A stretch of DNA of 64,000 nt, taken from Monosporascus cannonballus (lineage: Eukaryota > Ascomycota > Sordariomycetes > Xylariales). The DNA is taken from the NCBI GenBank assembly GCA_004154925.1, contig QJNS01000149.1:62001-126000 (forward strand), read 5' to 3'. The translations under genes were made by a program, and so were the position numbers. Below the pieces are notes generated by a model. It was not told where the DNA came from and made no database searches. It saw nothing but the letters and a program-made list of their open reading frames with translations. Below, piece after piece: positions 49,115 through 60,499 of this stretch (its first letter is position 1; each line of letters opens with the position of its first letter).

Positions 49115-52100
49115 TTAAATATTAAGTCAATCCGTTTTATTTTCGCATATCTACGATGTTTTCTATTTCGTATAATTGCTCGTTTTTTATTTCTATATCG
49201 TTTTATACCGTATATATTTTAATTGTATCCGTTACTAATTCGAATAAGGAAACATAAAATATTAAATAGAATTTAACTTTTGGTAAAAATTCCAATTAAT
49301 AATTATTTTTCGAAATCTTTTTAATGATTTTATATGGACCTATATACTTAAAATCGAATTTTTTATTAGGTCGTTTTATTTAAATATTTTTTGTACTATG
49401 GAAAACCATTTCCCCGTTTTCGAAAATTAATCCATTTAACCTTGTTTAATTATAATACTTACTTATTTAATTTTGTATGAATTCTATTTTTATTTTTATT
49501 TTTTGGTGTAATTATTGTAATTATTTTATTATAAACATTGCTTTAATATTAATTGAACCATTATTGCATATTTTTTTGTAAACTTGTAAAATAAAACTAA
49601 AATTTACGTTCGTTAATATTATTTTAATACTTTCGTAATAATTAATATTATAAGTTAATTATAGGGTTAATAATTTTTTAACTTAATTGTTGTATTAGTA
49701 ACTAATATAATATCGTTAATAAACTTTTGAAAATTAATTTATCCGTTTTATTTATTTATCTATCTAACGTTCAAATACGTTAAATAACTTGTAATTTAGG
49801 CCGACTTCTGCTATAAAACTTTGCCAAAAAATCGATGCAAATATAAATCATTTATCTGAAATAATTTTCATTAGTAATCCATATATACTAAAAATATTTT
49901 TTAAAAAAATATATGCTATTTGTTCGGCGTTTATATCTTCGTAATATAATAAGAAATAGGAAGATTCCGTAAATCTATCGACGATTATGAAAATGCTATC
50001 GTAATATATTCCCGTAACTAAATTGTTTAACATAAAAAATTTAATAATAAAATCGAACATAATTAAATACCATAATTACTTTATCACTAATAATAGCTGT
50101 AATTTTTCGAATACTTTATATGGTCAAGTCTTTATCTTAACGTAAATATCGTATTGCTATATAATTCTTTATGCCGTTACTTTTACTTTAAGAAAAAAAT
50201 ATATATATTAAAGCCGTTTTAAAGTTTTATAAATCTTTGGATGTCCATATAATTAAAATTTGTATATTTTTTCGTATTAAACCTTTCTGATATTTTTTTA
50301 GAATTTATACCTTGTTTATCTTTTGGTTTTCTAGAAAATTATTATTATATTATTAGATTTTCTAAGATATATCGAAACGTACTGCCCGAACTATCGCAAT
50401 TTACCCTAAATGTAAATAATTCTTTATAATAATATTAAAACATATATAATTAATTTTAACTAATTTCTTTTCGAAATATACTTACTTACTTAAAGCATTT
50501 ACTTTATTATTCTCAAAACCTTTCCTATAAATAATAACGAAATCGAAATTTATCAATTTTTCCGCATATCTTAATTATCGTTCTATAAATTCCCTAATCG
50601 TAATAAATCGGGTAAAATTTTGATAATCCGTATAAACCTTAACTTAATACGAATTTCCTTTTAAAAAATATCTAAACTTTCGAAATACTATAATAATGGC
50701 CATAAATTCCTTATTTGGAATATCATAATTAAATTTGGCTCCTTTTAACTTGTATAAAAAGAATATAATAAGGTATATTTTGCCTTAATTATTTTGTTAT
50801 TTAATTATTACGCCTAACGCATAATCTGAAATACCGGTTTCTAATTTAACGGAACGATTTAAATCGCACATAATTAATACTAGCTTGCTAATAATTATAT
50901 TCTTAATATTCTAAAATATTTTTTCGGTATCTGGCGTCTATTTAAACTTTTTTTTTTCGTAAAGTTCGTTAGGGATATAACTATCCAATTAAAATTTCGA
51001 ATACATTTCTTATAATAATTGGCGAATTTAAGGAATACGTATATCTCCTTCATTATCGTTAACGTGTATTATATTATAATTATAACGACTTTTTGGGGAT
51101 ATATCCTAATATGTCTTAAGGTCATAATATATCCTAAATATTTTATTTTTTGCTTATAAAATTATTTTTTTTTTGCGTTAACAAATAACGCTACGTCCTA
51201 TAAAACTTGGAAAACTTTATGAACATATCCTATGTATGCTTTTTCCGTCTCGAAAAAGATATAAATATCGTCGAGACTACGAACGACGAAAATATTAAGA
51301 TATTTTCGTAATACATAATTTACGATTCGTTAAAAAAATATTACTACGTTTGTAAATCCTATTAATATAACCAAATACTTTAACAATCCGTATTTTGTTT
51401 TAAAAACTATTTCTTTCGTATTTCTTTTAATTTTAATAAAATTATATTTATCTTTAAAATCGAATACCGTAAACTATATAATTGCGTAAAATCGGTTTTT
51501 TATTACCGTAATTAAGGGTAAAAATATTCGATTTTTAACAATAATATAATTTAATTATCGATAATTAATTACAAATTATAATTTTCCGTTCTTTTTCGGC
51601 ACGAAAAACATAAGGTATTTTGCTGACAACTTCGAAAATCAAATCTATCCTTTTTATAACCAATTTTCCAGATATACCCTAAAAATACGTAATTTATTTC
51701 CCCTAAGGTTATAAATAAGATAAAATTTCGTCGAAAGTCCTTCCTTAAAAACTATCTTATAATTTTATTCGTTATATTTTAATAATTTCGTATCGAATTC
51801 CTTTTTAAAGAACTGCTTATATCCGTAATATTATAATAATATATTAATCAGATTTTTTAACTTTCGTAACTATTATTTTTATTATTCCATATCATTATTT
51901 AATTGCTTTAATTTCGCCTTAATAATAATAACGATACGTCGTATTTTTCTTTAATAGCTGTTTTTTTCTATATTTTATCTGTATAGATAATAAGGTTTTT
52001 GTCGTATCCTTATACCAATTTTCTTCGCCATTATCGATCGAATATTATAATTTTAATTTTCTTTTTTTATTCGTTAATAAGATATAAGGTAAATTTTACC

Positions 52101-52420
52101 TAGCCAATCCCATTATTAATTAAAATTCCGTACTGGCATATCCATAATAATTCTAAAATTATATCGTAATTCTCGAATAAAACGATATCGAAATTAATTA
52201 TCTCGTATCGTCCTTAAACAAAAATTTCGAAATAATTAATTTCGCGTATAATTTTCCCCTTATCGTACACGAATTCATAATTTTCGACATTCGCCGTTAT
52301 ATAAAATTTTAACTTATATTTTTATAATAATTTCAACATATTAATTATATTTAATATAATATAATTCCTACCTACAGTTTCGCAACTTATTATTATAATA
52401 TACTAATACTTTCCGATTCG
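49030..52420 (-). pseudogene. pol of A2: protease, RT, RNase H, integrase, chromodomain
   Basis: From right to left. Protease site read S-C-E-T-V-G-R-N-Y (about 52370-52400), showing Cys in the D-x-G position seen as Tyr in A1 and B1. RT box S-L-D-D (about 51267-51278). RNase H about 50560-50850. The integrase core is open for 70 codons at 49848-50060 (F-I-I-V-D-R-F-T-E, D-I-N-A-E-Q). The chromodomain is at 49030-49205 (D-I-E-I-K-N-E-Q, N-F-E-N-T). RIP stops and several frameshifts. Confidence 0.75.
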
Positions 52421-52429
52421 TACTTCTAG

Positions 52430-54423
52430 AGTAATAAAATTAGTAATATTTCTTATCGTCGTATTTAAAGCTTTTCGTAAAAATTCCTTTTAATTGCTTT
52501 GGGTTTTGTTATTTTGCGGCTTTTTTATAAATAATTTCTTTCTTTTAATTCTGATTTGAATTTATCGAACCTTATTTATATTTTTTCGTTTAACGCATTA
52601 AATTACTATATTTATCATTATTGCTGGCATATTGTTTTTTGAATGGTATTAATTATTTTTAATTTTTTTATAATTGTTTTCCTTATCGGATAAATTATTT
52701 TTTTATATTTACGATTACATCCCATTATACGTCATCCTAATTATTATTTTATAGATTTTTTATAAATTAACGTATTCTTTTTAATAATTGGCCGTTTATA
52801 AAAATCTATAATAAATACTAATTGAAAACAAAAATCCGTAATAGGTTTTTGGTAATATTTTTCTATTATGCGCTAAATTAACACCTTTTCCGTTTAATAA
52901 TTATATTATCTATAATAACAAAAAAAATCTTTTTACGGATATTATTTTCTTTCTGGCCAAATTTCTATTTCGGCCAATTACTAAATATCTTCTGAGGTTA
53001 TGGTTCCAAACTGTCGATATTATTATTTATCGTTTTTATTATTTCCGGTACGGTTTAGAAAATCGAATCCTTTATAATACATATAGGTAATCCGTTCGTA
53101 AATATATTATTTTTATTTTTCGTAACCGGGATATTTTCGTCGTCGACAATATATAGCATATATTTTGCCGTATCTATCAGGGGTTCCAGGACAAATCTTT
53201 TTTGTCCAGTTCTAATATTCGCGTAACTATCCTTATAATACTTTTTATTATGCTTACGATATTTATTAAATTAATTTCCTCATTTTTCGCATTTTTCGTC
53301 GAATTTCTTATTGTAATAATTTCCGTTAAACCTTTTGCTATAGAGGACCTGGCCTATATTTAAGCTAAATTATATTAATTGACTTATATCCGTCCCTTTG
53401 ATTTTCTTTGGATTATCCCTTAGGTATAAGTTTCCAATTATTTTAACGGGGCTTTTTAAACGTTTTATATCATAATACCTTATATTTTATTTTATTGCAA
53501 TTATAACACCCAAATTAACTCTAGGCCTTTTTATAAACAACTTTTAATTCCATCAATCCTAGTTCCGTATCATAAAAAGTATTATTATATCGAAAAACGC
53601 TAATATTAGCCATATATCATGATTTGCTCTTATTTTTCCTTTTAATGGCTTTAATATATTATACATATTATCAATCGTTAATTTTAATTGCTATAACGAT
53701 ATAATCCGATAAATACTTAGGCCGATCGAATTTAAAAAATGCTTTTTATATACTTTTAAGCCGTCGAAAAACCTAATTATTAATATCTTTTGTCCCTAAT
53801 TTAATTTCGCTACTAATTAAACTAACGTAATGCTATAATTAAATATCAATCCCTTTTAACGTAATTATTAAATTTATATTTCGGTTTTTATATTTTCGTT
53901 TATTATTCCGAAAACCTTCATTAATACTTATTCGAATTATTCGTAATCGTTATAAATTCGTATTATTTTTAGGTTTCGTTTTTCGATTAATAAGATAACA
54001 TATTTTTTATAACGGATTCGTATTAAATAACCGTATTTTCGGTAAATTATTTAATTACGAATTCGATTTATAAAATAAATATAATAAATTAAGTAAGGAA
54101 ATATCTAAAATATATTCGATATTAAGTTAAAAATAATTATAACTTAATGAAAATTCCGTCGAAAAGTTTTGGCTTAAAAAATTTAAAGATCTTTCTTAAT
54201 TCCTTGGTAAAATGTAGCTAAATAACCTGGTTTATTTAAAAATATTTCCTAATTTCGGGAGATTGTCTTTTTTCTTCAAGTTTTTTATAAACGGCTTAAA
54301 ACGATATCGTAAGATTATTATTTTTTTTTTAAGTTAAAAAATGTATTCGTTTATAATATGCAGTTATCGAAAAGCTTTTTTGCAAAAAATACGAGACTTT
54401 TCCTTTTCCTTCTCAGATTCCAT
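52430..54423 (-). pseudogene. gag of A2
   Basis: Starts at Met 54423 (M-E-S-E-K-E-K-E-K), same as A1 6976. The zinc knuckle is at about 53495-53540, read C-Y-N-C-N-K-I-K-Y-K. 53080-53220 matches the A1/B1 block with T-A-K-Y and Y-I-V-D-D-E-N. Many RIP stops. Confidence 0.65.
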
Positions 54424-54543
54424 TTTAATATCCGGGTAATTAAGAACCTGGTAAATAAGTTATTCGGGCTATTTGCTAAGACATATAACGTTAATAGATA
54501 TTACTCAAAATTTAGCGGTATTATTAAACAAAAACTTTTAATA

Positions 54544-54931
54544 TATAACGAACTAAGGGTTTATTTAACTATTAAACCTTAATCGTACGGTTTTATATTA
54601 ATAAAAATATCGCAAAAATCTAAATAATAAATATAATAATCGTATTACGTTTCGCAATACCAAAAGTACCTAAAGTAACGATATTATATTACAAGCTAAT
54701 ATTATCTAAACTATGGAAATAATAAACGTATATATCGTATTCCAATTTGCTAGATCTTTACCAGTAAATTAGTAATCCGGCTCACTGGATTATTACCAAT
54801 AAGTTAATAATCCGGCTTACTAGCTCACTATTCGTAAGTTGGTGATCTATTACGTAACCTGCCCCACCACGCACTTATGGTTAGGTCATGCCAGACCGTT
54901 TCTGGAAACCGTGGCTCGTTGGACCATGACA
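54544..54931 (-). repeat. 5' LTR of A2
   Basis: 388 bp, exactly one 35-bp unit longer than the 3' LTR (three units, about 54755-54860). The outer 130 bp are nearly RIP-free; the rest is mutated. The minus-strand start is TGTCATGGTCC. Confidence 0.85.
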
Positions 54932-54944
54932 ACACCTGATTTTA

Positions 54945-57050
54945 AAATAATATATGCATATTAAAAATATTATATAATGTTTATAAAATTGATCAATATT
55001 TCAATAATATTTGAAAAATTAATTATAATTATTTTTAAAGAATTCTTAGCTAAATTCGTATTTATATATTTCGATAACATATTTATTTTTTTAAAAGATT
55101 CAAATACATTCAAAGATTTAATCCCTTTAATATTTAAGATTTTAAAAAAATATATATCCGCAATAATTTAGTAAAAAGGGTAAAAGATATATACAATTTA
55201 AACTTTGTAATATTTACTTTTATTTGGAGCTAAATTTAAATTTAACACCTTTTTTTAAAAGTAACAAAAAGTTAACTTATTTTTAATGAAGTAAAAGTTG
55301 TAAATATTTAGCAAATTTTAATCATTTTTAAATACGTACGTAACTTATTCAATGGAAAATATAAAAGTATAATTAAATTGTTCACAAAATATAGTTTTAA
55401 AAAAATATAAAATGAAATGAAAATTTTTAAAACAGCAATTAAAAAAGATTTCTAATTACGTAAAAATAAAATTTCATACCACTAACAAAAAACGATTAAA
55501 GATTAACGCTTTAAATTACGCTTTGAACGTTATTCTTAAATAATTGAAAAAAAGTAAGAAAAATATTTAATAACTTATTACATTAAAACATCATAGAATT
55601 AAAATATAAATATTAAAGTTACGGCCAAAACTGGTAGTGATTATTATTCTTTTAAAAATAAAAGGTTTTGGATATTTATTTTAGGTACAAAACCTTTATC
55701 TAAGTTACGAGAATATAGAAATTAAATAAGCGATACGAAATTTATATTAATATTTTATTTTAGCTTCACTTTAAAATATTGTATATTTAAGAAAAAAAAG
55801 TATTTAGGCGAATATTATTAATTTTAAAGATATTATAAGTTAAGAATTATATTATTTATAGTAAAAATGAAATAATGCCATTTAAGCTTGACGGATTATG
55901 TGAACTGATAAATACTTTTAATAAAAGCGAAAGTATTTGAATTTAAACTTTTAATAATAATGTATTCTTATTTGAAAATCTCGTTACCAGAAATAAATAT
56001 TATAAAATATAGGTAATTGCCAATAAGCTTACCGAATATATATATTCTTTATTATTTAAAGAAAATATAATAATAGAATAATTAACTTAAGTTTTTATTA
56101 GAAATTATTTTAACAAATATTGAATAATAGAAAAGTTATTTTAATAAAAATACGTTTTTATATTTATATTTTGCGTTAGTTCCTGTAAGCGAATCTATAT
56201 TAAATTTAAAATTTTATAAAATATTACATGTTAACTAACCGATAAACAAAATCATTACATTCAGTATTAAAATATTATTGTAAAGGTTTTATTAAATTAT
56301 TAGCTCAATATTTGAATAAAGTTTTAATTATTAATAAAAATAACTTACAATACGCGAATTGAAGAAAATATAGGCGTATCTTTATATATAACGATATATC
56401 AACGCAATACGAGAAACTGGCTACTAGGTTTTAAAAATATGATTATCGTATTAAAAACAAAAGTTTTAATAATAACAATAGAACTTGTATAAATCTATTT
56501 TTAAACAAAATCACAATTGCATTAATAAAATAACTTATTATTATAATAGATATAAAGTAAACATTTAATCTTATCAAAGAAAAATACAATTTACCTATTA
56601 CGCCAAAAGTAAAATATAATTTTAAATATTTTGCGAATGAAAACGAAAAAAGGCAATAATAATGATAATTTCAAATACTTTGATTTGTTTATTAGTAATC
56701 AAATTATTCCCGAAATTAATTATTAACTATCGTTACGCAAATTTGTAAAAAACATGTCTTATTTTTATATTTCTTTTTCAACCAAGTTTAAAAAATATGT
56801 TTCAAGAACAAATTTAAATATCGAAAACAAGAACAACGATAAACGCACAATTAATAAAATACAAATTTCAAATTAATTAAAAACAAAATTTAATATTTAG
56901 TTAAGCAAAAACAGTATTTATATGAAAAAACATTTAAGAATTATTTAATTATTTACCGAACGTAATAAATCTAATTAAAATATTCTATCGCTAAAATGTC
57001 AATCAATCGTTTTTAACGTAACTAAAAACGAAAACAATAATAGTCCGTAA
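54945..57050 (+). pseudogene. pol of C2, 3' part (RT palm, RNase H, integrase)
   Basis: Resumes C2 after F. The RT box reads Y-F-D-N (55067-55078) in A-K-F-V-F-I-Y-F-D-N-I-F-I-F, matching C1 17445-17480. RNase H is at about 55480-55860. The integrase is at about 55870-56460 and its C-terminal part at 56560-56960, matching C1 18700-19700. Heavily broken. Confidence 0.65.
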
Positions 57051-57059
57051 TTTAAATTG

Positions 57060-57550
57060 ATTCTTTCAGTACTTTTAATTAAAAAGGAAAAATATTTTTA
57101 TTATTGTATTGTTTTAAATAACAATTATACTTGTTTTTTATATAACGTCGTGGTTTCGTTAACATCTTTTATATTTTTCTATAAATTGAAACTATACTTT
57201 TTGAAAAACATATTTACGATTTTTAAAAGTTTTTATTAAAAATAGAAACTCTTTAATATTTAATTAAAAAGTCCTTTATTTGATGTTCTTCTTTTTTAAA
57301 TAATTACGTTTTTCGACAAATTTTCTGAAAGAGTTTCATATTAAAACGTTATATGTTAAACGCTAACGGTAAAATTAATAAATGTAATTCAAAATTTTAA
57401 AAATAAAACAGAAATTAATATCATTAAAGCAAATATAATGAAAGTAAAAAAACACTTTAACGCTAAACTTTTTAATTAAATCGACTCAAAATTTATACAA
57501 GTTGTATTAATTTAAAGGAGGTTTTCTTTGCATTTCTTTTTTTATACGGC
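57060..57550 (-). pseudogene. Antisense ORF relic of family C (C2 copy)
   Basis: Opposite strand, same position as 19870-20289 in C1. G-P-Y-K-K-R near 57545 stands where C1 has M-P-Y-T-R. A stretch with Y-S-F-N, Q-type stop and K-N-I-K-D-V-N-E (about 57190) corresponds to K-G-F-K-N-I-N-K-L in C1. Strongly decayed. A 60-codon plus-strand frame here (57057-57239) is a shadow. Confidence 0.35.
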
Positions 57551-57668
57551 CCGTTATACAAAAATTAATAAAAGGACTTCTAAAGTTTTTTTAAATAAAT
57601 GAAGGTAGTTATTTACCGTTTTTATATTTAAAACAAAAATGCTTAAAAAATAAAATTAGAAAAAGAAG

Positions 57669-58068
57669 AGTTTCTATTTCAAAAATATTTAATTTTAGGG
57701 CTTAATCTGAATTTGTTACGACTAAATTCATAGAAACAAAATTTGTTTTTATTGTAATTTAAGTATTTTATATAATATGAATCCAATAATATCACTGATG
57801 TAAATCTACAATATATTTATTAAAAGCAAAATCATATATAATAAACTGGATTTTTACGTGAAATAATACTTATTTAAATTCGTTTCTTACTTATTAATTA
57901 AAGCTTGTAATTAAAGATACCCTTTTTTTTAATCAGAAGAAAAATTCGTAAAACTTTTCAGCGAACAAATTATTAAATTACTGTTCGTACTATTTGTTAC
58001 CTATATATCAAAACCCCTATTCGAATATTGCTTATACCTCTAGATAGATGTATAACAAGTTTGTTACA
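57669..58068 (+). repeat. 3' LTR of C2
   Basis: 400 bp, aligns with 37089-37486 with many RIP differences. Contains TGTTACGACTAAATTC and ends AAGTTTGTTACA. Confidence 0.65.
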
Positions 58069-58758
58069 AATAAACATTTTTCGTTTATTTCTAATATTTT
58101 TAACTACTTTTTCAAGGTATTTTATTATATCTTACACATTATTTAGTCCAGTTTCTTAACTTTTCGCATTTTGAGTGAAAGTCTTTATTGCAATAACTCA
58201 TATTCGCATTAGATCTGAATTATATTATAAATTTTATTATTATCATATTATTATACATGAATTATATTAAAATATAAATATTTTATTATTTTATTAAAAC
58301 ATTTCAAGCCATTAATATTATAAACAGTTGTTCTTATTTTGTCATAATTAGAAGATTTAATCCAATTCTAATTCTGTTTTTAAATAATATCAAACTTTAT
58401 AAATTCTTACACTATTCTGTATAATATTAATATATTTTCGTTTTTTTATTTAATCACCTAAATACTCTCTATATATTAAAATAAATTATCTTTTTCTATA
58501 AACAACGTTCGTGTAATCTGTTACTAATTTTAGCAACTTTCGTTATAAATCTAATTAAGAGTTTGAATTTTATAAGTAGAGTAATTTTATTCTTAAGAAT
58601 CTTTTTAATTTGTTGTAAAAATATAGTTTAAATTATCGCCTTTATCTTCTGTCTGCTTTGCTGTAATTATAAAATTTCGAAAAATAATAATATATTTCGG
58701 AATAAATCCATTTTATTATAATTGCAAAATCTAATATATCGTGCTATAGAAATAGGCG
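58069..58758 (-). pseudogene. gag segment of G
   Basis: Resumes G after C2: 58075-58200 aligns with A2 53200-53320 (shared ACTTTTCGCATTTT-type block and the Cys/Lys region after it), and 58360-58758 with A2 53560-53960. Ends at AATAGGCG next to C3. Confidence 0.5.
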
Positions 58759-59151
58759 TGCTCGTTTTAAAATGACCCGTTTTTGGGACCTTACTTAGAC
58801 TTGATACTGCTGAATTCCGGAAGATAAAAATCGCTTCTAATGTAATATAAGTGATTTAGGTATTTTAGATCACATTACATAAGCCACCTAAATTTGCGAT
58901 ATTTCTATTAAAAACCGAAAGAATAGTTAATAATTTAAATCTTTATATAAATATTTACTTATTTAATTTCGTTTTTTAATTCTTAATTTCACTTTATTAC
59001 TAAAGTTAACCGTTTCTATTTATAGGAACACTCCGTGAATTGTTTAATAAATAAATCCTGAAATTAGTTTTGGTTTATTATTATTTAAAAAGTAAAACTT
59101 TTTTCGGATATTATTTATGCCTCCAGGTAAATTCAGAATACCCTTATTATA
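58759..59151 (+). repeat. 5' LTR of C3
   Basis: 393 bp, starts TGCTCGTTTTAAAATGACCC and ends CCCTTATTATA. Aligns with the C2 LTR through CGCTTCTAATGTAATATAAG. 59152-59600 is leader and early gag with a charged stretch, not readable in detail. Confidence 0.65.
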
Positions 59152-59599
59152 TTTTAATAGTTTTTTAATTAATATTTTTCAAATACTGTATTTTTTAATT
59201 AAGGTAATAATTCTTTTAAATTTATTTCAATAGCTAATTTAAGATACTAATAAAAGGATAAATAATATACTCGATTTGAGTTTCTAGTTAATGAAAATCA
59301 ATACTTAAACTTAACGATTTACTATTTCTTGAAAAGTTTTTTAATTATTTAATAATATGGGCCCCTTAATTATCCAATTTTAAGACCATTCTTGTTTTTC
59401 AGCCTTAATAATAAAATTAATTTTTATTTGCTAGAAGAATTATACAAATATAAAAATTCGAAAAGAAAAGATTATTTACTAAAAGATTAATTTAATAAAG
59501 AAAAGAAAACCAAAAACAAATAACCTTTTAGAGAATAAAAAATAAAGAAACAAAAGTTAATAATTAACGAAAAACTATACAGTATAATGGCCGAATTTA

Positions 59600-60480
59600 A
59601 GCCGTTAAAAATAGAAAATGCCAAATTTGATTAATATTAAAAAGTTTCGAATTTATCATTGTTTCGCGTAAATTAATTTCGCGAAAATATTCTTTCACCT
59701 TTAATAACTATAAAATATTAAACGTTAAAGGTTATAAATTAATATCTTTTAAGCTTTCCGTCGGCTTTGCAGATATAGAAATATTTATAGTTTAGGTCGG
59801 ATTTGTTTGTAAACTTTATAAAAGTTTTTAACGAAAAACTATTAGACGGTAATAGTTATTTTGTATTTAGTTATTGGAAAATACTTTTTAAATTAAGTTT
59901 TATTATAAGGAATTATTTTTAGAATTATTTTATTCCAGTTGCAAATTCTACTAAATATATTTTTAGTAAATATGTATATTTTGAAACCACGAGTACGAAT
60001 TTCGATTAAACATTTAGATACAAGATAATATATAAAAAAATAATTTATTCTCGTTCATTAAATTATATCAGGAACCGAGAATACGATTAAATTTAATTCC
60101 TTAGCAGCTATTTTTAATTTGTCAAAAAAGGTATTATTTTATATTATTACTATAGCTTACAATCTTATACTCAGAATAAATTATACATAGACCTTAAGAT
60201 TCGAATTTTTATAAAATATATCTTTACGGTTTTTATTATCCACCGATATATATTTAATTGGTATTTTAAAAAGGAAACCCGATATATAAGATAAATATAA
60301 AAACTTTAGTAACTAAATTAAGAAAAATAAAAGCCAATCTTAGAAAAGTATAAATGTTATTTCGAAAACACTTAAAAAACTATTTGAAAATATAGTGTTT
60401 TGATTTTAGCAAAAAGGCACATTTTAAAAGGGAATAAATCCTTTTGCTTTAAAAACAGCTAAAGCGGCTAAATAGAAATT
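59600..60480 (+). pseudogene. gag of C3
   Basis: Collinear with C1 14720-15490. The capsid region includes the N-V-K-G block at about 59720, and the knuckle region is at about 60355-60430. Few residues are readable because of RIP and indels. Confidence 0.55.
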
Positions 60481-60499
60481 GGATAATAAGGTAAAAAAG

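Larger units (their letters stand above)
48058..54931 (-). mobile_element. Element A2: complete family-A chromovirus, reverse strand
   Basis: 6874 bp with a perfect duplication ACACC (48053-48057 and 54932-54936). LTRs are 353 bp (3', 48058-48410) and 388 bp (5', 54544-54931). All coding parts are present in order on the minus strand, uninterrupted by other elements, so it serves as the reference for family A and for aligning G. It is inserted in the 3' LTR of F. Confidence 0.9.
40589..54944 (+). mobile_element. Element F: gypsy element interrupted by A2
   Basis: Repeats at 40589-40814 and at 47845-48057 plus 54937-54944 are its LTRs (about 225 bp). Coding order is unresolved gag/protease, RT, RNase H, integrase, then an unresolved stretch. 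The integrase belongs to the same broad group as E1. A2 sits in the 3' LTR and a small solo LTR sits in the integrase. The host site (AAAAC before, AAAT after) is compatible with a duplication but not exact. Confidence 0.65.
37089..58068 (+). mobile_element. Element C2: family-C variant, interrupted by F
   Basis: LTRs 37089-37486 and 57669-58068, about 400 bp. The internal part is 37487-40588 and 54945-57668, split inside RT by F. Flanks AACAGG (37083-37088) and AATAAA (58069-58074) fit a duplication altered by RIP, but this is tentative. Internal genes match C1, and the LTR 3' half matches C1, but the U3 half is different and is shared only with C3. Confidence 0.75.
3520..58758 (-). mobile_element. 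Element G: family-B chromovirus (reverse strand), split into four pieces
   Basis: The backbone of the window. Pieces: 3520-6222 (3' LTR, antisense ORF, integrase), 27329-28628 (RNase H and RT), 36016-37088 (RT-PR-gag junction) and 58069-58758 (gag). Each continues exactly where the former stops when compared with the intact reverse copy A2 (48411-50770, 50775-52060, 52080-53200 and 53230-53960). The interruptions are D (TSD TATTT), E1 (TSD GTTTT), C2 and C3. Its 370-bp LTR equals that of B1 and shares its U3, which assigns it to family B. Its 5' end is beyond C3, outside the window. Confidence 0.75.

Noticed and set aside
49848..50060. 70-codon frame as a separate gene
   Set aside because: It is the integrase core of A2, continuous with the flanking relic.
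57057..57239. 60-codon plus-strand frame
   Set aside because: Opposite the antisense ORF relic of C2; composition-driven, rich in Phe, Tyr and Ile, no motif.
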